From assembly GCA_021819105.1 (NCBI GenBank), contig JAKASK010000002.1, forward strand, positions 1 to 64,000: a stretch of 64,000 nucleotides of DNA, given 5' to 3'. A model generated the notes under the pieces. It was given only the letters and a program-made list of their open reading frames with translations, did not search any database and was not told the DNA's origin. Within the stretch, counting starts at the first letter, position 1. Every line of letters begins with the position of its first letter. The position numbers were made by a program, and so were the translations under genes. Source of the DNA: an archaeon (GTDB taxonomy: Archaea; Thermoproteota; Nitrososphaeria; Nitrososphaerales; Gagatemarchaeaceae). Positions 40,329 through 49,744 of the stretch are shown here, in pieces.

Positions 40329-41954
40329 TTGCCCAAGTATCTGTTCGTAACCGGTGGGGTCATGTCGGGGCTGGGCAAGGGCGTAGTCACTTCTTCTGTA
40401 GCCAAGCTTCTCCAACTCTCGGGGGCTCAGGTGACCTGCCTCAAGATAGACCCCTACCTCAACTTCGACGCCGGGACCATGAACCCCTACACTCACGGCG
40501 AAGTGTTCGTGACCGACGACGGAGGGGAGACCGACATGGACATTGGGAACTACGAGCGTTTCCTCAACCGGAACCTGGCGAAGTCCAACAACATAACCAC
40601 GGGCCAGATCTACAAGAAGGTCATCGACGACGAAAGAAGGGGGAAGTTCCTAGGGAAGTCGGTCCAGATAATCCCCCACGTGACCGACGAGATCAAGCGC
40701 AGGATACGGGAGCTGGCGACCAAGGAGGAGGTCGACATCCTGGTGGTCGAGTGCGGGGGGACCGTCGGGGACATCGAGAGCCTCCCGTTCCTGGAGGCGT
40801 TCAGGCAGATGCGGATGGAGGAGGGACCGTCGAAGACCCTCTTCATGCACGTGAGCCTCGCCCCGGAGCTGTCGGTGGTCGGCGAGATGAAGACGAAGCC
40901 CACTCAGCACAGCGTGCAGGAGATGAGGAGGATAGGCATCCAGCCCGACATCATTGTGATCAGAGGGACCAGGCCCCTGCCGATGGAAACGAAGGAGAAG
41001 ATCTCTCTCTTCGCCAGCGTGCCCGCCGGGAGCGTGATTTCCGACCCTGACGTCGAGACAATCTACCGGGTACCCAGGCTCCTGGAGAAGGAGGGGCTGC
41101 TCAAGCCCATCCGCAAGCAGCTTGGAGTCCGCTCGAGGGTGGCCATGAGGGGGTGGAACGCTGTCGCCGACAGGTTCGTCGACCATCAGCTTACTGTGAG
41201 GATAGCGATGGTCGGGAAGTACGCGAACCTCGCCGACAGCTACGTAAGCGTCAACCAGGCGCTCTCTCACGCGGGAGCGGTCAACGGGGCGGGGACAAGG
41301 ATATCATGGATAGAGTCGGAAGAGATAGAGAAGGACGAGTCGAAGCTGGGCCTGATCGATGCCTACGACGGCGTGGTCCTCCCGCAGGGGTTCGGGGGCA
41401 GGGGAGTCGAGGGAAAGATAGCGGCCGCAAACAGGGCACGGGTGGCCCAGGTGCCGTTCCTCGGGCTCTGCTACGGTTTCCAGTTGGCCAGCGTGTCGTT
41501 CGCGAGGCACGTACTCGGGCTGAAGGGAGCGAACTCCACAGAGGTCGACCCGGACACCCCCCACCCGGTCATACACCTCCTCCCGGAGCAGGCGCGGGTC
41601 AGGGACCTCGGGGGGACGATGAGGCTCGGAGGACATGACGTCTACATCAAGAAGCCGAGCAGGGCGTTCGAGATCTACCGGACCGACAAGATCAGGGAAA
41701 GGCACAGGCACAGGTTCGAACTGAACCAGAAGTACATCAGGAAGTTCGAGGAGAAGGGGATGAGATACACGGCGTTCAGCGACAACGGGAGGAGGGCCGA
41801 GATCCTAGAGCTCGAGGGCCATCCATTCTACATGGGGACGCAGTACCACCCTGAGTATGTGAGCAGACCCGAGGCCCCTGAACCGATCTACGTGTCGTTC
41901 GTCGAGGCATGCGTCAGGCGGGCCAGGCGGTCCGGGAAAGCAACGAAGGCCTGA
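40329..41954 (+). CDS. pyrG: CTP synthase
   Basis: Full length at 541 aa. The N-terminal synthetase domain has [11 protein letters not shown] (P-loop), [15 protein letters not shown] and [17 protein letters not shown]; the C-terminal glutaminase has the catalytic Cys in GLCYGFQLA and the His-Glu pair in [11 protein letters not shown]. It makes CTP from UTP, ATP and glutamine. TTG start; GCTTAATTAAC 27 nt upstream gives a leaderless mRNA. Confidence 0.96.
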   Translation: MPKYLFVTGGVMSGLGKGVVTSSVAKLLQLSGAQVTCLKIDPYLNFDAGTMNPYTHGEVFVTDDGGETDMDIGNYERFLNRNLAKSNNITTGQIYKKVIDDERRGKFLGKSVQIIPHVTDEIKRRIRELATKEEVDILVVECGGTVGDIESLPFLEAFRQMRMEEGPSKTLFMHVSLAPELSVVGEMKTKPTQHSVQEMRRIGIQPDIIVIRGTRPLPMETKEKISLFASVPAGSVISDPDVETIYRVPRLLEKEGLLKPIRKQLGVRSRVAMRGWNAVADRFVDHQLTVRIAMVGKYANLADSYVSVNQALSHAGAVNGAGTRISWIESEEIEKDESKLGLIDAYDGVVLPQGFGGRGVEGKIAAANRARVAQVPFLGLCYGFQLASVSFARHVLGLKGANSTEVDPDTPHPVIHLLPEQARVRDLGGTMRLGGHDVYIKKPSRAFEIYRTDKIRERHRHRFELNQKYIRKFEEKGMRYTAFSDNGRRAEILELEGHPFYMGTQYHPEYVSRPEAPEPIYVSFVEACVRRARRSGKATKA

Positions 41955-41957
41955 GCC

Positions 41958-42893
41958 CTAGCTCGCTGAGTATTCACCGGCGAGCCTGATCGCGAGCTCC
42001 GCCACGTCCCTGGCACCCCGGGCGAAGAGGTAGAGGTTGGGCTCGGTCCCGCCTCCGCCTTCGTCGATGACAGCGTCAAAGCGGCCCCGGGACGTCCGCA
42101 GCTTCCTTTCGAAGGCGCTGAACGTGGGGTCGTCGACCCCGCTCCGAGGGACGCCGGATATGGGGAAGGTCCTGAGACCCGCCCTGCGCAGAACCCCTTC
42201 CATCCTGCGGTCGAAGCGGAGGTTGATGCAGGCCCGGAGCTCTGGCTGGCGAGACCTGGCGAGCAGGAGCATCCGAGCCATGTGGACCGAAGCGCCCGCC
42301 TCGGGCGGAAGCATCGCCTTCGCCCTCCCCTTCACCTTCACGATCCTGCCAGGGACGGCGACGACGTCTGACGGTGTGGCGGCGTCTCCCGCCGCGCAGG
42401 CGATGTTCACCGAGACCTCCGGCATGACCTCGGCGAAGTACTTCGAGCCTTCGAGCACCCTGACAGCCTCCGCCACCTCGGCCACCGCCGCTTCCTTCTC
42501 GCCCCCGCGGCGGCCATACTCGACGATGCAGAAGTCGCACCCTGCGAGAGACGGGTGGAGCCTACGGTGGGCGTCGCAGACGGAGCCGTTCCCCAGCAGC
42601 CCGGTCCATATCCCGGCCAGCGCCCTCACTCCGTCTGTGGGCCCCTTCGCGAGCGCGGTGGAGAGCTGAGAAGCGTACCTGTCGGCGTCAGGGCCGGCCA
42701 CGCCCAGGGTCGACAGTCCCGCGTAGGTCTTCTTCCTGTCGGATGACAGGTAAATGCTGACCGAGGCCTGGGTAATCCCGAGGAGAGACGAGATCCTGTT
42801 CTGGGAGAGCCCCTGGGACCGGAGCCTGGCGGCTACGAGCTGGCGCATGGACGGAAGGAAGACCTGGGTCATGAGCTCGTCGGGGGGCTGCAT
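41958..42893 (-). CDS. HTH-ThiN transcriptional regulator (ThiR-like)
   Basis: The 311-aa protein has an N-terminal HTH (RLRSQGLSQNRISSLLGITQASVSIYL) and a C-terminal ThiN domain with RACINLRFDRRME and DVAELAIRLAGEY, the fold that binds thiamine phosphate. HTH-ThiN proteins (ThiR) repress thiamine genes in archaea. It is divergent, over a palindromic TATA box, from an ECF S-component-like gene, its likely target. A CxxH...CxxC set (VCDAHRRLHP, AGCDFC) between domains suggests a metal site. Confidence 0.82.
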   Translation of the reverse strand: MQPPDELMTQVFLPSMRQLVAARLRSQGLSQNRISSLLGITQASVSIYLSSDRKKTYAGLSTLGVAGPDADRYASQLSTALAKGPTDGVRALAGIWTGLLGNGSVCDAHRRLHPSLAGCDFCIVEYGRRGGEKEAAVAEVAEAVRVLEGSKYFAEVMPEVSVNIACAAGDAATPSDVVAVPGRIVKVKGRAKAMLPPEAGASVHMARMLLLARSRQPELRACINLRFDRRMEGVLRRAGLRTFPISGVPRSGVDDPTFSAFERKLRTSRGRFDAVIDEGGGGTEPNLYLFARGARDVAELAIRLAGEYSAS

Positions 42894-42916
42894 GGTATAA
42901 GCGGTTTATTCACCGA

Positions 42917-42924
42917 TTTATAAA
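42917..42924. promoter_or_regulatory. Palindromic TATA box shared by thiR-like and S-component genes
   Basis: TTTATAAA (42917-42924) is a perfect palindrome. Its centre is 26.5 nt from the plus-strand ATG (42947) and 27.5 nt from the minus-strand ATG (42893). One box can thus serve two leaderless genes. Confidence 0.6.
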
Positions 42925-42946
42925 GGCGACCTGGACACGGGGGACC

Positions 42947-43525
42947 ATGGGGAATGCGGCAGGGGGCGTCGCTGGCTTCCGGGTCAGCGCCACCGTCAAC
43001 CTTGCCGTGGTCATAGTCTTCTCCGCGCTCATCGCGCTGGGGACCTTCCTTTCGATAAAGCTCCCGGTGCCGCTCGGAGAGATCACCTGGGCCCCCCCGG
43101 TCTACATGGCGCTGAGCATCCTCGGCGGCCCCTGGACCGGGTTCACGGCAACTGCCATAGGATCGTTCGTCGGAGAGTCGCTTAACGTCGCCTACCTCGG
43201 CTGGCCGGCGATCTACGCACCGGGGATAGTGTGGGCCCGTGCCCCCGAGGCTCTCATCATAGGGTGGGCGAGGAAGAAGGGGACGAAGGCCATGGTCGCG
43301 GCGATGGTCGGAGCCACGGTGTTCGAGACCCTCCTGTTCTTCTTCCCCGACGCATTCTTCTACACCTACGGCCTGTTCGGCTACGGCAACTCCACGTCGT
43401 GGGCAAGCGGCTTCGCCCTGGCCTCGACGGACCTCCTCACCATGCTCGACCTGGCGTTCATCCCGGTCGCGCTCGTCCTGATCCGCGTCGCCCGGCCAGC
43501 GTTCAGGAGACTGGGCTACGGCTAG
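42947..43525 (+). CDS. ECF-transporter S-component-like membrane protein
   Basis: The 192-aa product has six hydrophobic helices and S-component features: NLAVVIVFSALIALGTFL near the N-terminus, SILGGPWTGFTATAIGSFVGE and IYAPGIVWARAPEALIIGW. Because the divergent gene is a ThiN-type regulator, thiamine or a precursor is a reasonable guess for the ligand. The ECF ATPases must lie elsewhere. Confidence 0.65.
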   Translation: MGNAAGGVAGFRVSATVNLAVVIVFSALIALGTFLSIKLPVPLGEITWAPPVYMALSILGGPWTGFTATAIGSFVGESLNVAYLGWPAIYAPGIVWARAPEALIIGWARKKGTKAMVAAMVGATVFETLLFFFPDAFFYTYGLFGYGNSTSWASGFALASTDLLTMLDLAFIPVALVLIRVARPAFRRLGYG

Positions 43526-43536
43526 GGGCGGGACCG

Positions 43537-44586
43537 ATGCACCACGGAGGGAAGGAGAGAATCCCGTTCATGGAAAAGGTCGTCTACGCCAGCCTGGGCA
43601 AGAGGTCGGGCAGGGTGGTAGTGGGACCCGGGCTCGGACTCGACAACGGGGTGGTCTCCCTGGGGAGGGGCCGGGTCATGATCGTCACCGCGGACCCTGT
43701 TTCAGCGGTCCCGGCCTTCGGCATGAGGCTGTCGGCGTGGATGAGCGTCCACCTCATCGCCTCGGACTTCACGGCGTCGGGCGCAGACCCCCAGTTCGCG
43801 GCCTTTGCATACAACTTCCCCCCGTCCATGACCCCGGACCAGAAAGAGGGCTTCGTCCGCGCCGTGGGGGCGGAGTGCAGCCGCCTGGGGGTCGCCATCG
43901 TCGCGGGCCATACCGGTAGCTATCCGGGGGGAGGGTTCACGGTAATCGGCTCCGGGGTCATGTTCGGCACCTCCCCCCGCGACGGCTATGTCACTCCGTC
44001 CATGGCGCGGGTGGGGGACAGGATACTGATGACCAAGCATGCCGCCATCGAAGCGACATCCACACTGGCACGCTCGTTCCCTCGCTACCTGGGCGAGAGG
44101 GTTGGGACTGACGCCGTGAGGAGGGCGAGCTCGATGACCAGGCTGTGCACGACCGTGGAGGACGCCCGGACGGCCAGAGGAGCGGGGCTGGGGGGCGAGG
44201 GGGTGTCGTCCATGCATGACGCGACCGAAGGCGGAGTCCTGGGGGCGCTGCAGGAGATGGCTACGGCGTCGGCGAAGGCGTTCGTGGTGGACCCTGGGAA
44301 GGTCAGGGTGACGGACGAAGCAAAAGCTGTCTGCGAAGCGTTTGGAATCGACCCGCTGGGAACCATGGGAGAGGGGGCGCTGTTGCTCACCTGCGCCCGG
44401 GAGAGGGTTCCGGAGGTCGAGAGGCGGATGTCCCGGGCCGCCATCCCGGTCACCGAGGTAGGCTACGTCAGGGCCGGGAGAGGGCTCTGGCTCGCGCGGA
44501 GGGGTGGAAGGACCCGTCTCGAGGTCGCCGGGCCCGACGGTTTCTGGGCGGCCTACGACCGGGCTTCGGGCCACGGGCTGTGCTGA
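43537..44586 (+). CDS. AIR synthase-related protein (PurM/HypE/ThiL superfamily)
   Basis: The 349-aa protein has the superfamily's order: VIVTADPVSAVPAFG (metal-binding Asp), HLIASDFTASGADPQFA, IVAGHTGSYPGGGFTVIGS and SMHDATEGGVLGAL, ending with a C-terminal PurM-like half. ThiL (thiamine-phosphate kinase) and HypE share this fold. It follows the S-component gene after 11 nt. ATG 43570 (MEKVVYASLG) is an alternative start behind a good AAGGAG site. Confidence 0.78.
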   Translation: MHHGGKERIPFMEKVVYASLGKRSGRVVVGPGLGLDNGVVSLGRGRVMIVTADPVSAVPAFGMRLSAWMSVHLIASDFTASGADPQFAAFAYNFPPSMTPDQKEGFVRAVGAECSRLGVAIVAGHTGSYPGGGFTVIGSGVMFGTSPRDGYVTPSMARVGDRILMTKHAAIEATSTLARSFPRYLGERVGTDAVRRASSMTRLCTTVEDARTARGAGLGGEGVSSMHDATEGGVLGALQEMATASAKAFVVDPGKVRVTDEAKAVCEAFGIDPLGTMGEGALLLTCARERVPEVERRMSRAAIPVTEVGYVRAGRGLWLARRGGRTRLEVAGPDGFWAAYDRASGHGLC

Positions 44587-44632
44587 GCGTGCGCGGAAAG
44601 CTCATTTAGATTGCCCTCAGGGCACAGGCCCG

Positions 44633-45322
44633 ATGCCGAAGCAGGGGCTCCCGCTCCCTGAAGAGTTCGCGAAGAGGATCCACAACACTCTCGTGGCGCC
44701 CGAGGCCACCCTCGCCGAGCTGGAAGCATTCTGCAGAGAAGCAGTCGCATACAGGTTCGGTGCCGTGGTGGTCCAGGGCTGCTGGGTCAGCGAAGCCAGG
44801 AAGGCCCTTGGCGACTCGGTGCAGCTGTCGGTGGGGGTTGGGTTCCCCATGGGAGGGGTGTCGACCAAGGCGAAGATCCTCGAGATCGAGGAATCGTCCC
44901 GGCTCGGGGCCGATATGTTCGACGTCATGCCCAACATCGGATATCTGAAATCCGGGATGCAGGAGCGGTTCAGCGAGGACGTCGCAGCCATGGTCCGGGC
45001 TGCTGGAGGGCGGCCCGTCAGGGTGATGCTGGAGTTCGCGATCCTAGACAGGGAGCAGAAGGTCTTGGCGGCTAGGCTCAGCGAAGAGGCAGGGGTCGCC
45101 GGGGTGAAGAACTCGAGCGGCTGGGGGAGGGGAGGCCCCGCCACCGTCGACGACATCAGGCTCCTCAGAGAGACGGTCAGCAAGAGGGTGCACGTGAAGG
45201 CTTCTGGGGGGATCAGAAACCTCGACACGGCACTGGCCCTGGTCGACGCGGGGGCTGACTACCTGGGCACCCGGGCCGGGGTGGCGATAATCGACGAACT
45301 GAAGGAGCGCCTCGCCGGGTGA
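44633..45322 (+). CDS. deoC: Deoxyribose-phosphate aldolase
   Basis: The 229-aa class I aldolase has the Schiff-base Lys in GVKNSSGW, the second active-site Lys in HVKASGGIRN and the N-terminal HNTLVAPEAT. It splits 2-deoxyribose-5-phosphate into glyceraldehyde-3-phosphate and acetaldehyde. CATTTAGATT 26 nt upstream of ATG marks a leaderless start. Its stop overlaps the ribokinase GTG. Confidence 0.9.
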   Translation: MPKQGLPLPEEFAKRIHNTLVAPEATLAELEAFCREAVAYRFGAVVVQGCWVSEARKALGDSVQLSVGVGFPMGGVSTKAKILEIEESSRLGADMFDVMPNIGYLKSGMQERFSEDVAAMVRAAGGRPVRVMLEFAILDREQKVLAARLSEEAGVAGVKNSSGWGRGGPATVDDIRLLRETVSKRVHVKASGGIRNLDTALALVDAGADYLGTRAGVAIIDELKERLAG

Positions 45323-46227
45323 AACCCATCACCGTGGTGGGGAGCTACCTCACGGGCCTCACCATGAGGGTCGCAAGGCTCCCCAAGCCAGGGGAGACAG
45401 TGGTGGGGTACGACTATGCCGCTGTCCCCGGGGGGAAGGGGTCGAACCAGGCCATCGCGGCCAGGAGGCTCGGCGCCCGGGTGAACTTCGTCGGGCGCAT
45501 CGGGGAAGACGAAAGGGGAGATGCGGCGGTCGAGCTGTGGAAGGCTGAAGGGGTCGACGCCGACCTCGTGGGCAGGTCCAGGACCCCCACCGGGCTCGGG
45601 TTCGTGATGGTCGACGGTGACGGGGCCAACGCAATTGCCATCGACCCCGGCGCCAACGGCGAGGTGGGGCCGGAAGACCTTGGGAGGGCAGACTCGGTGC
45701 TTTCGGCGTCGGGGCTGGTGCTCCTCCAGCTGGAAATCCCGCACCTCACGATGGAGGCTGCGGCCAAGAGAGCCAGGGAGCACGGGGCCAAGGTGATACT
45801 GAACCCGGCCCCCGGCATGCGAGCGGACGAGCTCAGGCTGGAGGACGTGGACATCATCACTCCCAACGAGGAGGAGTTCAGCGTCCTGACCGGGACCGCC
45901 GACTTGGACTCGGGGGCCAGGGCCCTCCTTGCGCTGGGGCCCAAGGGGGTGGTGGTAACGCTTGGCGCCCGCGGAGCCAGAGTCGTGACCTCCGGCGACT
46001 CCTACACGGTCCCTGCGCCGGCCGTCAGGGTCGTGGATACGACGGGGGCCGGCGACGCGTTCAACGGGGCCCTGGCTGTCGCCCTCTCCGAGGGGGAGCC
46101 GCTGCGGCAGGCGGTGCGTTTCGCCAACTGCGCCGGCGCGCTGAGCGTGTCGAAGCCAGAGGTGGTCGCCTCGCTCCCTCGGAGGGCCGAGGTGGACGAG
46201 TTCATCAGAAACGACGTGCTCGAGTAG
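45319..46227 (+). CDS. rbsK: Ribokinase-like PfkB kinase
   Basis: This 302-aa protein has GGKGSNQAIAARRLGA (ribokinase signature 1) and DTTGAGDAFNGALAVAL (signature 2 with catalytic Asp), plus ITPNEEEFSVLTG. It would phosphorylate ribose or another sugar. Overlap with deoC and the convergent nucleoside hydrolase gene (1 bp apart) support a nucleoside-sugar salvage role. Confidence 0.88.
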   Translation: MKPITVVGSYLTGLTMRVARLPKPGETVVGYDYAAVPGGKGSNQAIAARRLGARVNFVGRIGEDERGDAAVELWKAEGVDADLVGRSRTPTGLGFVMVDGDGANAIAIDPGANGEVGPEDLGRADSVLSASGLVLLQLEIPHLTMEAAAKRAREHGAKVILNPAPGMRADELRLEDVDIITPNEEEFSVLTGTADLDSGARALLALGPKGVVVTLGARGARVVTSGDSYTVPAPAVRVVDTTGAGDAFNGALAVALSEGEPLRQAVRFANCAGALSVSKPEVVASLPRRAEVDEFIRNDVLE

Positions 46228-47172
46228 TCAGACGGGTCCGCCGCTCAGCGTCCTGTAGAGCATCTCGCGGAACAGCTTCTGCGACGCTTCATAGACCACG
46301 TCCACGTTGGGCTTCTTCCCCAGGACCCCGCGCTCGTCCACAACCGTCGCCCCGCGGGACGGCCCGTCGGTGCTGTCCACCTCGACGAACTTCTTTCTGA
46401 CGTCCGAGGCCACCCGGGGGTTGAGCACCATCGACATGGTAAGGCTGTCCGTGCACTCTGTCCCGTCCAGGCCGTAGGTCCTCTTCGTGAACCGCCGCAC
46501 CTCCCTGTTGACCGCCAGGAAGAACTTCGACTCGCCGGTCCCCATCGCTTCGATTCGGTCTAGCTCACGGGCGCCGAGGAACCCCCGCCTCATGCAGATC
46601 TCCCAGCCCACCATGGTCGCCGGGAGCCCCGATTCGAACACGATCCTGGCGGCGTCGGGGTCGACCCAGATGTTGAACTCCGCCGCCGGGGTAACGTTTC
46701 CCAGGTACTGGTTCGATCCTCCCATGAAGTAGAACCTCCTGACCTTCTTCACTATCCCAGGGTCCTTCCTGATGGCGATGGCGAGGTTGGTCATCGGGGC
46801 TATCTCGACGAGGTCGATCTCCCCCGGGTTGCTGTTGATCGTGTCGACTATCGCATCGACCGCATGGGTTGTCTCCGGCCTCTGCTTCGCCTTCGGGAAA
46901 TAGGAGCCCCCCATGCCGTCGTTGCCGTGGACTTCCTTCGCGGTCCTCCACTCCTTGAGCAGGGGGTGCGTTGAACCCGGATAGACCGGGACCTTGCCCG
47001 ACCTCCCAGCGACCTGGACCGTATAGAGCGCGTTCTCCACCTGCTGCTCGAAGTCCACGTTGCCGCAGTTGATCGTGATGCCCTCGAGCACCGCGTCCCT
47101 GGCCCTCAGGGCCATCAGGATGGCTATGGTGTCGTCCCCGGCGGTGTCTGTGTCCAGCAGGAGCCTCCGCAC
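46228..47172 (-). CDS. Inosine/uridine-preferring nucleoside hydrolase family
   Basis: From GTG 47172 the 314-aa product begins RRLLLDTDTAGDDTIAI, the family's calcium-binding DxDxxxDD motif, and contains EIAPMTNLAIAIRKDP and FNIWVDPDAARIVFESG. It cleaves ribonucleosides into base and ribose. TTTCTTATCATCC about 30 nt upstream supports this start over the long upstream extension. No transmembrane segment. Confidence 0.87.
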   Translation of the reverse strand: MRRLLLDTDTAGDDTIAILMALRARDAVLEGITINCGNVDFEQQVENALYTVQVAGRSGKVPVYPGSTHPLLKEWRTAKEVHGNDGMGGSYFPKAKQRPETTHAVDAIVDTINSNPGEIDLVEIAPMTNLAIAIRKDPGIVKKVRRFYFMGGSNQYLGNVTPAAEFNIWVDPDAARIVFESGLPATMVGWEICMRRGFLGARELDRIEAMGTGESKFFLAVNREVRRFTKRTYGLDGTECTDSLTMSMVLNPRVASDVRKKFVEVDSTDGPSRGATVVDERGVLGKKPNVDVVYEASQKLFREMLYRTLSGGPV

Positions 47173-47257
47173 GGCAGAGGTCCCACTCCCAGGATGATAA
47201 GAAACCTGCGCCGCGAGGACTTTAATCGGGCCACCCACCGCGGCGACCTGAAGCGGA

Positions 47258-48145
47258 GTGTCGAGCACGGAAAGGGCGGCGAGGGCGCTGAAGTCCCTCA
47301 AGGACGAGGAGTGGAGGACGCTGGCGGGGCTCGAACGCTCGGCCGCGGGGTCTGGGACCTCCGACCTCGGGAGGCTGGCACGCATGAGCAGGCTCCCGCC
47401 CGACAGGGTCAGGTTCGCCACCGACGCCCTCGAGAAGAAGGGGCTCGCGAAGCGGAAGGGGAAGGGGTACGCGCTCACAATAGAGGGGGTGGAGGCCATG
47501 GCGCTGAAGGACTACGTGAAGAAGGACCTGATCTTCGCGCTGGGGGCGGTAATAGCGAAGGGGAAGGAGTCGGACGTCTACGAAGCGCTGACGGAGGAGG
47601 GGACGGCCTACGCCCTCAAGCTCTACAAGATCGGAAGGGTCAGCTTCACAAGCGTGAGGAAGAAGCGGGCGAGTGAGCCGGCTGAGTTCAGGAGCTGGAT
47701 GACCGCGAACTACGACGCGGCCAGGAGAGAGTACCACGCCCTGAAGAAGCTCGAGGGGCTTTCGTCTGTCTTCCCCAGGGCTGTGTCATACAGCAGGAGC
47801 ACCGTGCTTCTGGAGGAACTTTCGGGGGTGAGGCTCTCGCAGAGGCCCGAGCTGGTCGACCCGGCGGCGACCCTGAAGAAGACCATCGAATCGATGAGGA
47901 CCGCGTTCATAGAGGGCGGGCTGGTGAACGCAGACCTCAGCGAGTACAACATACTCACAGACGGGGCTTCGGTCTGGCTCATCGACTGGCCCCAGGCGGT
48001 CGAAGCGGCCCACCCCAACAGCATGGACCTGCTCTTGCACGATGTGAGGGCGGTCACGGCGTTCTTCGCGAGGGCGTACGGAATCGAGTCGGACTTCCAG
48101 AAGGACTTCGACTACGTGAGCGGGAAGTCGGCGGTGCCGGAGTAG
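47258..48145 (+). CDS. rio2: Rio2-type atypical protein kinase
   Basis: The 295-aa protein has an N-terminal winged helix (about 10-90) and a RIO kinase domain: AKGKESDVYEAL in place of a glycine loop, YALKLYKIGR with the ATP-binding Lys, NADLSEYNIL (catalytic loop; Asn where His is usual) and LIDWPQAV (metal-binding Asp). Rio2 acts in maturation of the small ribosomal subunit. GTG start. Confidence 0.9.
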   Translation: MSSTERAARALKSLKDEEWRTLAGLERSAAGSGTSDLGRLARMSRLPPDRVRFATDALEKKGLAKRKGKGYALTIEGVEAMALKDYVKKDLIFALGAVIAKGKESDVYEALTEEGTAYALKLYKIGRVSFTSVRKKRASEPAEFRSWMTANYDAARREYHALKKLEGLSSVFPRAVSYSRSTVLLEELSGVRLSQRPELVDPAATLKKTIESMRTAFIEGGLVNADLSEYNILTDGASVWLIDWPQAVEAAHPNSMDLLLHDVRAVTAFFARAYGIESDFQKDFDYVSGKSAVPE

Positions 48146-48183
48146 AATCGGCTTCCTCTGCGCGGTCGACTGGGCTCTTCGCC

Positions 48184-48444
48184 CTAGAGCCTGTCTTCTA
48201 TCTTGACGTAGAGTACGTTGTTGCCCCTGATTACGACCTTGCCGTAGTTGGCGACCTTGGCTCCGTTCTCGGACTCCTCGGCGTCTGTAAGTATCACATT
48301 CATGTAGGGATCGACGTTAGACATCTTCCCTCTGTATTCTATCTCGTTCTTGAGCCTCACCGACACCACTTTGTTCGCCGCCCTTTGGAGGACGTTGAGC
48401 GGGCGCTTGGTCTGTTGGGGAGGTTGAGACGGCTGGGGAGTCAC
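48184..48444 (-). CDS. Sm-like RNA-binding protein (SmAP)
   Basis: The 86-aa protein has Sm1 (VVSVRLKNEIEYRGKMSNVDPYMNVIL, split by the usual turn) and Sm2 (GKVVIRGNNVLYVKI) motifs. It would form a heptameric ring that binds U-rich RNA. I chose GTG 48444 because the only TATA box (48477-48483) lies 36 nt upstream; GTG 48474 would start too close to it. Confidence 0.9.
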   Translation of the reverse strand: MTPQPSQPPQQTKRPLNVLQRAANKVVSVRLKNEIEYRGKMSNVDPYMNVILTDAEESENGAKVANYGKVVIRGNNVLYVKIEDRL

Positions 48445-48476
48445 TGCGAACTTTTTCTCCGGGCCCCGAATCACAG

Positions 48477-48483
48477 TTAAAAA
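48477..48483. promoter_or_regulatory. Shared AT box between Sm and radB genes
   Basis: TTAAAAA (48477-48483) is centred 25 nt before the radB TTG and 36 nt before the Sm GTG on the opposite strand. No other AT-rich block lies in the 60-bp gap. Confidence 0.5.
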
Positions 48484-48504
48484 GACATCGGTGATGAAAC
48501 GAGT

Positions 48505-49236
48505 TTGAAAGTGGAGGTCGGGGAGAAAACGGCAGGGTCGGTGGAAACTGCGGCAGGGTCCCTGGGGAGGGTCGCGTCGTTCCCGTTCTTCGGCTCGGGG
48601 TCGGAGAAGCTGGACTCGCTGCTCGGAGGAGGGTATAGGGCCGGGACACTGACAGAGATCTTCGGGAGGAGCAACACCGGGAAGTCCCAGCTGGCCGTCC
48701 AGGCTGCGCTGGAGGCGGGGAGGTTGGGCCACCGGACCCTCTACCTGGACACCGAAGGGTCGTTCAGGCCCGAGAGGCTGGAGCAGATCGCCTTCGCCCG
48801 GGGCTGGGATACCAAGGGGCTCCTTGAGAGGGTCGTCTACGCGAGGTCCAGCACAGCGGCCGAGCAGATGGAGGCGGTCAGGCGGATGCAGGACAGGGAG
48901 GCGACCGCGCCCTGCAGGCTGGTGGTCGTCGACACTTTGACACGGAACTTCTCAGTTGAGCTCCCCGGAGCCTCGAACATGGCGAGCAGGCAGGGCGCCA
49001 TCGACGTGCACCTGAGCGAGATGGCCAGGGACGCCTACATCAACGGCAGGGCCTACATCCTGACAAACAGGGTCACTTTCGGTCCGACGCACGACGTGCG
49101 CATCGGAGGGAGGACCGTGGAACAGATGGTGAACGCTTCGATCATCCTCGAGAGAGAAGGCCAGAAGGTGAGGGCGACCCGGACCGACTCGGGACGGTCG
49201 GCCCAGCTCGAGATGAGTGGAGCCGGCGTCGCCTGA
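48505..49236 (+). CDS. radB: RadB-like RecA-family recombinase paralogue
   Basis: The 243-aa protein is a bare RecA core: GSGSEKLDSLLGGGYRAG, Walker A EIFGRSNTGKSQ, LYLDTEGSF and Walker B RLVVVDTLTR. It lacks the N-terminal helix-hairpin-helix domain of RadA, as archaeal RadB does. RadB assists RadA in strand exchange. TTG start; leaderless. Confidence 0.9.
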   Translation: MKVEVGEKTAGSVETAAGSLGRVASFPFFGSGSEKLDSLLGGGYRAGTLTEIFGRSNTGKSQLAVQAALEAGRLGHRTLYLDTEGSFRPERLEQIAFARGWDTKGLLERVVYARSSTAAEQMEAVRRMQDREATAPCRLVVVDTLTRNFSVELPGASNMASRQGAIDVHLSEMARDAYINGRAYILTNRVTFGPTHDVRIGGRTVEQMVNASIILEREGQKVRATRTDSGRSAQLEMSGAGVA

Positions 49237-49256
49237 CGAGGCGCCCCCCGTTACCG

Positions 49257-49571
49257 CTATTCCCTGATCATTGTGAGCAGCATCTTGAAGCGCGTGGTGG
49301 CTCTCACGGCATGGGGCTTCCCGGCTGGGAGGACGATGGCATCGCCTGCCTTCATCCGGCTTTCACTCCCTGCTATGGCTACTAGGGCCTCGCCTTCGAT
49401 GAGGTACAGGAAGGCGTCGTAGGAGGCGGTGTGGGGGCTCAGCCCCTCTCCTTCGTCGAAGGCGAACAGGGTCACCGTCCCTGCTCCGCGGTCAATCAGC
49501 GTACGGCTCACAACGGACCCGGACCCGTAGGCGACAAGGTCGGCCAGCGGATGCTTCTCGGCTGGCTCCAT
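49257..49571 (-). CDS. Small cupin-domain protein
   Basis: The 104-aa single cupin has motif 1 in GLSPHTASYDAFLYLIEGEALV and motif 2 in GDAIVLPAGKPHAVRA, with His residues for a metal. No specific function can be given. ATG 49571 (MEPAEKHPLAD) matches the usual cupin length; the frame extends upstream without family character. Confidence 0.8.
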   Translation of the reverse strand: MEPAEKHPLADLVAYGSGSVVSRTLIDRGAGTVTLFAFDEGEGLSPHTASYDAFLYLIEGEALVAIAGSESRMKAGDAIVLPAGKPHAVRATTRFKMLLTMIRE

Positions 49572-49744
49572 GCCACCGCGTCTCCGGGGTGATGCCTCGC
49601 CCTCTCCGCTCTCGGTCACGGCAACGCCAGGTCCCGGCCCCCGATTTGAACTTCGCCCATGCTGGCGCGGCGCCGAAAGCCGGCCGCCGGCGCGTGGAGC
49701 CCGGGCAGATACCGATATTACATCCAAAGCCCCGTGGGCATCCT

